Part shown: piece by piece, positions 58,760-64,000 of the stretch
Numbering within the stretch: position 1 is the first letter of the stretch
Layout of the letters: the number at the start of each line of letters is the position of its first letter
NCBI GenBank assembly: GCA_973895155.1
Contig: OZ316894.1
Span: 24,118,001-24,182,000, forward strand
Source: Marsupella aquatica
Lineage: Eukaryota > Marchantiophyta
Direction: 5' to 3'
DNA: 64,000 nucleotides
Translations under genes and position numbers: made by a program
Notes under the pieces: generated by a model
Told to the model about the DNA's origin: nothing
Database searches by the model: none
The model's input: the letters and a program-made list of their open reading frames with translations, nothing else

Positions 58760-59509
58760 ATGGCAATAGAGGCAAAGTTGGAGGATGCATGGAGCACCTG
58801 TAGGCAAGCTTTTGGTGCAATTTTGTGGTCAGCTGTGGCCTTAGTTTGTGACAGCCTGTTTTGGTCTTGCCTTGGACTACTGAGCGAGTTTTTCCGCTTT
58901 TTGCATGAGCTGCTTGAGCGTCTCATTGCTGTTGCTCGTCCTCAACCAGAAGTTCCTGATTTCAGCCCTCAGTCTGTTGGTAATCTCACTGTTGTTGCTC
59001 GTCCTCAACCAGAAGGTCCTGATTTCAGCCCCCAGCCTGTTGAGAATCTCACTACTGTTGCTCGTCCTCAACCAGAAGGACATAGTTCCAGCCCTCATCC
59101 TGCTAAGAATCCAAAAGATGAGCATGGAGAGCAGCAATGGATGCATCCTGTATATGAGCACCATAGCCAGCCAGCTCAAATTCCAGCTCAGCAACCGATA
59201 GTGAGAGAGCAACATCTACTGTATGAGCATGGGCAGGCAGCTCAAGTTTCAGGGCATGGCCAGCATCAGATTGATCCAAGCTTTGATGTATTATATTTTA
59301 GATGCAATCATCCCTCCTTGCATAGTAGGAAACGGTGGTATGCAGTGGGGAAAGGCCGGAATCCTGGTATCTATGAATGTTGGGAAGAAGCAGAGCGCGA
59401 AGTCTCAGGTTTTAGTGGCAATAAACACAAGTCTTTTAGGCTTATAGAAGAAGCAGAGAACTGGTTACTGGGTCATGTGCCGATAGAAGGTCTACATAGG
59501 AATTTATAA
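58760..59509 (+). CDS. protein with C-terminal RNase H1-type RNA:DNA-hybrid-binding domain
   Basis: A 249-residue protein from the ATG at 58760. Residues about 17-47 are strongly hydrophobic (AILWSAVALVCDSLFW) and could be a membrane helix. Residues about 58-120 are three 21-residue repeats starting VARPQPE (encoded at 58931, 58994 and 59057). A Gln/His-rich linker follows. Residues about 192-237 match the N-terminal domain of RNase H1, also found in the caulimovirus transactivator and in some retroelement proteins (Cauli_VI family). The visible core is WYAVGKGRNPGIYECW, EVSGFSGNKHKSF and EEAENWL. This fold binds RNA:DNA hybrids or double-stranded RNA. No RNase H catalytic domain follows. The gene lies divergently from tnp2 inside element 2. 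A host gene capture is likely. The start could be in an upstream exon, because an acceptor-like site precedes the ATG. Confidence 0.8.
   Translation: MAIEAKLEDAWSTCRQAFGAILWSAVALVCDSLFWSCLGLLSEFFRFLHELLERLIAVARPQPEVPDFSPQSVGNLTVVARPQPEGPDFSPQPVENLTTVARPQPEGHSSSPHPAKNPKDEHGEQQWMHPVYEHHSQPAQIPAQQPIVREQHLLYEHGQAAQVSGHGQHQIDPSFDVLYFRCNHPSLHSRKRWYAVGKGRNPGIYECWEEAEREVSGFSGNKHKSFRLIEEAENWLLGHVPIEGLHRNL
58931..59119 (+). repeat. 63-bp tandem repeat within the hybrid-binding-domain gene
   Basis: GTTGCTCGTCCTCAACCAGA starts at 58931, 58994 and 59057. The spacing is 63 bp, a multiple of three, so the repeat adds whole 21-residue units to the protein. Confidence 0.95.
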
Positions 59510-60242
59510 GAACTTTTGCGGATCTAACTTGGCAGTGTTGTTGCACTGCACATTGTAATACATTTTGTAAAATTAAAACAATTTCAATGTTTATTTGTAC
59601 TCACACGTTGTACAAGATGAAGTCTACTTATGGTTGAGTAACCAGCAAACTCTCTTGCGATCCTTTGCAAGATTGTATTTCCACCAGAATATTTATACTC
59701 CCACCCGCAGAGCTTGCATTGTAGTAGTTCCGTGCTCATTACCAACTGGCCCATGCAAATCCACATTTAACTGCGTAAAGAGCTTGCTACCCTGGTTGCT
59801 ACTAAGAAATGATTTGTAGGCCAAATCAAACTACAAATGGTCCAACATATATTTGTTCAGCAAATATATAGCAGCTGCTCAAGATAGAAGTGTACAACTA
59901 TATGTTCCTGACCAAGTCTTTTAATGGAAAACACTGATGTCTCAAGGTTTCTGTTGGGCCAGTCCTTTCTCACCGTTGTCCCATATAACTCTATGTGTCA
60001 TAGTCATTAGCCACCGTCACCCAAACAACTACAAAACTACCTTAAACAACTAGAATCCTCTTCATCTCTAATTAGAGTAGTTTTTTAAATTGTCCTTAGT
60101 CACTCAAATAAAACAAATGAGTTATTCTTTCTATTGCAGTGGTAAACTTAGTTGCTTTTACAAGCCAGATACCACTCTTTGAAAACACAGTTGTTGGGAT
60201 TGCTTAAGAGTTGTTTCCGACCAGGAGTAAAAAAGGACATAG
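59510..60242. other. right non-coding part of element 2
   Basis: AT-rich, no gene recognised. GTCA/AGTCA words (about 59,995-60,105) could be subterminal motifs but are far fewer than in element 1. Confidence 0.5.
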
Positions 60243-60269
60243 TTGTAAAAACCCAATTTCCTTCTAGTG
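60243..60269 (-). repeat. right terminal inverted repeat of element 2
   Basis: Ends ATTTCCTTCTAGTG, the inverse of the left 14 bases, and is followed by GGT. Confidence 0.93.
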
Positions 60270-60479
60270 GGTTTTTGTGGTTGATCTGCGCTTTTTCTTC
60301 AGAGGAATGTGTAGTGGCGGTGGGCAATGTGCATGGAGTGCGGGGCGCATTGAGGTCAGTCACGCAGAGTTTAGGCAGCTACCATGGAGCGCGCACTCCA
60401 TTTCTTCCCATATTGTATCAGGGTGCTGCGCGCGGTCGGGGGAGTAGGAAACCTTAGGGTCAGCCGGTAGGACGCGGGA

Positions 60480-60930
60480 GCTACAACAACGGAGGAGCTC
60501 CGATCCATTATAGTGTCGCGTAGCATTGCAGAGCATTGGGCGTTGCAGCTATAGGTCTCAGAAAGCTGCAAAGGGTGACGACGTGCGATCGATGATAAGC
60601 ACATTGTTGTGAGGATACATTACATTACGAAGGAGCTGCAGGAGGTTACCTCAGCGAAGGGCGACGAGCTGTGACCGGTGATAACCTGCGGGTGATAAGC
60701 TGCGAGGAGTGGGAGGATACATTGGGAAGGAGGTGCGAGCTGTGACAGGGGATAAGCTTCCGATAGTATTGGAGCTGCAGGAGGTCACAGGAGGCAGGAG
60801 GTCACATTGGTGGAGCTGCGGGAGGTTATAGCAGGCAGGAGCTACGGGAGCTACGAGAGCTGCAAGAGGTTACATCAGGGAGGAGTTGCAGGAGCTATAG
60901 TCGGTGAGGAGCTATTGGTTGGTCAAGAGC
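60480..60930 (+). repeat. degenerate GGAGCTGC/GGAGGTTAC repeats
   Basis: GGAGCTGCAGGAGGTTAC, GGAGCTGCGGGAGGTTATAG, GGAGCTACGGGAGCTACGAGAGCTGCAAGAGGTTAC and similar words return every 20-50 bp, with a CT microsatellite after them (about 60,952-60,968). The block lies outside element 2. Similar GGAGCTGCGA words occur in element 1 near 4.9-5.6 kb. Confidence 0.7.
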
Positions 60931-62179
60931 TGGAGTTAGGTTTGTGCGCTTCCCTCTCTCTCTCTCTGACTGCTCGAGTTTTGAAAATAAGGGTTCGGCT
61001 GCCAAAGTAAATTAGGAAACGCCATTTTTCCTGTCTGTCTGTTGATTTCCGACAGTCCCTATCAATTGTTCGATTGTTCACGTTGGTCCCTGTCTTGTTT
61101 GTTGGGTTCTAGCATTGCCTAAACAGATCCCCCTAGTTCCTGTACAGTTTTAGGCTGTTCATCCTATAGCCACTGTCAAGTCTGCGCCTAGACTTGCTCA
61201 ATCTTTCAAGTCCATGACTGTTTTTGTTATGCAGCAGAATGTAGCCTCTCAAAATAAATCATTCACACAACTCTGACCAAATTAGCAGTTCAAACTGCCA
61301 CTCGTCTCCCTGGTTCAACCCAATGCACATCAATTGATCAAATCCTCTGCCAGTATGTAGAGCACAATCATATATTTGATGAGGCCCCATATTTTGAGAA
61401 TTGTTGAAGGCAGCCCTTGGTTTGGGGTTTAGTAGGGAATGAAGATATAAGAGTCGGTTATTGAAGTTTGGTGATCGAGCCTAGTGTCTCAAGAAGAGCT
61501 TAAACTGTTGTGGGTATTTTATAGTATTCCAAACGGTTGGTTCACTTTGTCATTGACCTCACGGTATACCTGTTTTGAAGTTTGGGCCAAGCGCGAGTAG
61601 AATTTTACCGCCACTTAGACTCTATCTACATATATGCGGAGGTTCTCAACCTCGTACACATAGGCACCTGCAGAGCACTAAGCTAACAAACAATACTGGA
61701 TGTGTAACTCAGGTCTCACTGATTCTCTCTGGCCAAGTATCATTCTCCGTTTCCATCTCTCCATTCCACATCCCATTTGGTGAAGCTCATGCAACAGATG
61801 GCAATGCTTTCGACCTGTGCCTTAGACCCCAGTGTTAATATACAAGAGGTTTAAGCTGAGTGAGGCATTGAAGTAGAATCACCGGCTGTTAATCCTCGCA
61901 GAGAAGGACCTGCCCTTGACAGTACCATAGCCCAGACCTAGTGAAGACCCACTGAATGACAAACATCTGCGTATGTTGGATCTCTGTTGCGCTCTACTTT
62001 CTTTCACATATTTTCTTGTCTCTGTCCTCTATGTTCAGCTGTGGACTAGCTCAAAATAGGGTATGTAAGAAACTCATCATTTTTTTGCTTTTTGTACAAG
62101 GATAGTAAGAAATACATTTTAGCATTAGTAAAGTACTTAGGGTTTGCAACCCTAAGTCACTAAGGAAGGATAGTAGGGA
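60931..62179. other. spacer, no gene recognised
   Basis: No convincing protein frame or RNA gene. Some stretches read like decayed coding sequence on the plus strand (about 61.15-61.4 kb) but are too short and broken to name. Confidence 0.35.
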
Positions 62180-62765
62180 ATCATGGAAGGGAAAAATATG
62201 TTGTTCTAAGAAGATGTAAAGGGATAAGTGAGGTCTTTATGGTAGGGCAGCAAATATTCTTTCCTTAGTTAGGATAGGCGACTAAGTCGGGACCGGAAAA
62301 TGACCCAACACCTGACATCTCATTTTTGGCTAATATTTCTCCCATGGGTGCGGGGAGGTCCCTAGGGAACCCTGAAAAATTATGAAGTGAAGTAGGGTCT
62401 CAACCTAGGAATTGTGAGTATTTTGGCTGAACTTAAAATAACCATCTAGCGGGTCCCGGAGAAATTAGCCAAGGGGTAGATATTTTTAGTTCGAGGTTAA
62501 AATTGGGTATAGTATAGCCCATAATATCCCTTGAAAGTCTAAGAAGTAGTTTATCAACTTTGGTTAGTTTTTGGGAGCACCTCAAAGATTGGGAAAAGTA
62601 ATGCAACATATAGATATGGGCAAACTTAGGTATTTTTAGAAAAGTCAGTGCGGGGTATTTAGTGCGTTTGACAAATTCAGGAGGGAGTCCTATGTCCAAA
62701 AATCCCATAACTATGCTCAGAAGTTCTTTTAGACCTATGGGTGATTTTTGGCATGGCTTTAAAAA
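62180..62765 (+). repeat. LTR-like segment, inverted relative of 1-300
   Basis: 62,180-62,480 is homologous to the complement of 1-300. The stretch after it ends with GGCTTTAAAAAGGGC (about 62,755), a possible TATA-type element, and then turns abruptly GC-rich (about 62,785-62,885, with CGACGACGCGGC), as at a retrotransposon U3/R junction. LTR status is inferred. Confidence 0.45.
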
Positions 62766-63096
62766 GGGCTAGTACAAAGTTTTCTCCCGCGAGAGAACCA
62801 AATTTTTTCTAAGTGTGGAAACGCGACGACGCGGCTGCGACGAGGCTAGCACGAGGCAGGAAGGAGTCTAAGCACGAGGGTGGCTGTGAGTTGAGTGATT
62901 AGACTATGAAATCACATGGTGGAAAATCTATGGTGGGCTATTGTTGCTCCAGCACGAGATCGGCTAACTTAGGCAATGTGAAATTGATGCAGCAGCTGTC
63001 TAGTAAACGTGATCTCTGCCTGGATGCTGACAAATTGAGAAAGGGCAGGCACTACATAGGCTATAGAGCTTGCTGCCAAGGAAAACATGGATGCTG

Positions 63097-63147
63097 CTGG
63101 CTGATTCACTCTACTGGCTGATTCAATGTGCTGGCTGATTCAATCTG
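63097..63147 (+). repeat. 17-bp tandem repeat, three copies
   Basis: CTGGCTGATTCA-starting 17-mers at 63097, 63114 and 63131. Confidence 0.9.
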
Positions 63148-63254
63148 CGGGTAGGTAAGCTTGTGCTGAGTAAATTCAAAAGAGAATGGCTGGCAATTGA
63201 GAATCCATGTGCTGAGAATTGACCAGCTGCTGCAATTTACAGCAGTTGTGAGCT

Positions 63255-63503
63255 ATGGCTACTCCTGAGCAAATCAATCACAATCCAGCCCAACAATTAG
63301 AAGGGACTCAGTCATAAATCAGAGGAGAAGCTACTGCAAAAATCAGTCAAGCAATTAGTCAAGGAATCATCCTCAAATCAGCTGTACAATCAGGCACGAT
63401 GCTAAGCTCTATAGCTTCTGGAAAGACTGGACCTTATGAGGAACTCTCTCAGGTCGACACCTGGTATACACATAAGTGTAAACCGGGACCTATGACAGTG
63501 TAA
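63255..63503 (+). pseudogene. possible start of a retroelement ORF, unrecognised
   Basis: ATG at 63255 opens MATPEQINHNPAQQLEGTQS. After a TAA at 63315-63317 the same frame stays open for about 60 more codons to a TAA at 63501-63503. The Gln-rich start and its position after an LTR-like segment suggest the beginning of a gag-like frame. No domain can be recognised, so this is weak. Confidence 0.25.
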
Positions 63504-64000
63504 TTCAGAGCCCTTTTGCACATAAGGGATTGAGAGAGGGAAAATGCCATAAATTGAGCTAGGGGCATCCATTGGGGCCCATATTTTTTGTGCCAATTCA
63601 AGGAAAGGTAAAGCATCGTTGAGTGAAGGTAGAAACCCAGGAAAAGAAATACCCAGAGATATTTTAAACCGTCGCCATGGGGGGTCCCGCTAGCTTGCAA
63701 ACGGGAGCTGCCAAGGGGGAATGAATACCAGATGTAGGACCAAACACTTTGGGTACCCATACCACTTTAGTAAGGCTCTAGGAAAAGTACTTACCTTTGG
63801 TCGAAGGTGCAAGGCCATCAAGTTAATAGAAGTGAGTATAGAGGGTAGTTTGCTTAGGGTAGTATAAAGGGTACAAGTCAAATAAGGCCAACTTTGACTA
63901 GGCATAACTTTGGACTCAAGTACTCTTTTTGCGAGCTTTCAAGTGCATTGGAAAGCTGATGAAGAGGACCATAAGTGGGAGCAGGTTTGGAGGTCAAAGC
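63504..64000. other. right edge, no gene recognised
   Basis: Probably the interior of the same retroelement-like repeat. CCAACTTTGACTAGGCATAACTTTGG near 63,885-63,915 shares the AACTTTGACTA core with a phrase at about 1,720. Confidence 0.35.

Larger units (their letters stand above)
44479..60269 (-). mobile_element. CACTA (En/Spm) transposon, element 2, 15.8 kb
   Basis: The left end begins CACTAGAAGGAAAT at 44479. The right end, read inward from 60269, begins with the same 14 bases, and both then reach a GTTTTTA word within 10 bases. GGT lies directly outside both ends (44476-44478 and 60270-60272), the 3-bp duplication expected for the superfamily. Inside, on the minus strand, are tnp2 and a TNPA-like gene homologous to those of element 1. 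On the plus strand near the right end is a gene with an RNase H1-type hybrid-binding domain. I saw no stop in tnp2, so this copy may be able to make transposase. Strand is given by the direction of the transposition genes. Confidence 0.93.

Noticed and set aside
1-64000. tRNA, rRNA or snRNA genes
   Set aside because: None could be supported by eye. A covariance-model scan was not possible.

Overview
This is a stretch of plant nuclear DNA made almost entirely of mobile elements and their remains. The plant assignment rests on families I recognise as plant-type: En/Spm (CACTA) transposase genes carrying the tnp2 core with DUF4218- and DUF4216-like regions, a Transposase_24-like partner protein, a plant-type Helitron Rep fragment and an EDM2-like PHD module. 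Introns are short and GT-AG. I cannot name the species. A spore-bearing plant (bryophyte, lycophyte or fern) is my guess only.

The backbone is two large CACTA transposons whose ends I located by terminal inverted repeats plus matching 3-bp target-site duplications. Element 1 (3169-21313, 18,145 bp, duplication CTG) sits inside an older degraded reading frame on the minus strand. Removing the element and one CTG restores a continuous frame. In order it carries a non-coding left part, an EDM2-like PHD-finger gene, a tandem-BRCT gene, a three-exon tnp2 transposase gene and a many-exon TNPA-like gene. Element 2 (44479-60269, 15,791 bp, duplication GGT) has the same two transposition genes on the minus strand plus a plus-strand gene ending in an RNase H1-type RNA:DNA-hybrid-binding domain. 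The two elements are distant relatives with different non-transposase genes. In both, tnp2 has the same three-exon layout and the TNPA-like gene lies downstream of it in the same direction.

Between them (21.3-44.5 kb) lie the second half of the interrupted pseudogene, a GACGTCC-rich repeat, a truncated Helitron Rep fragment, a GC-rich low-complexity block, purine-rich degenerate repeats, a decayed minus-strand gene that looks like an unfamiliar DDE transposase, an unpaired CACTA terminus that cuts off that gene's 5' end, a cluster of CGATAAATTTATCG palindromes, an 83-bp tandem repeat and a satellite of about 575 bp whose units each hold a conserved hairpin and many AATGAC/GTCATT motifs.

The outer flanks (1-300 and about 62.2-62.5 kb) are homologous to each other in inverted orientation and look like parts of one LTR-retrotransposon family. 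Several nonsense codons in the dead genes are TAG and would be explained by CAG to TAG change, as expected for methylated, silenced DNA. No rRNA, tRNA or CRISPR array was seen.
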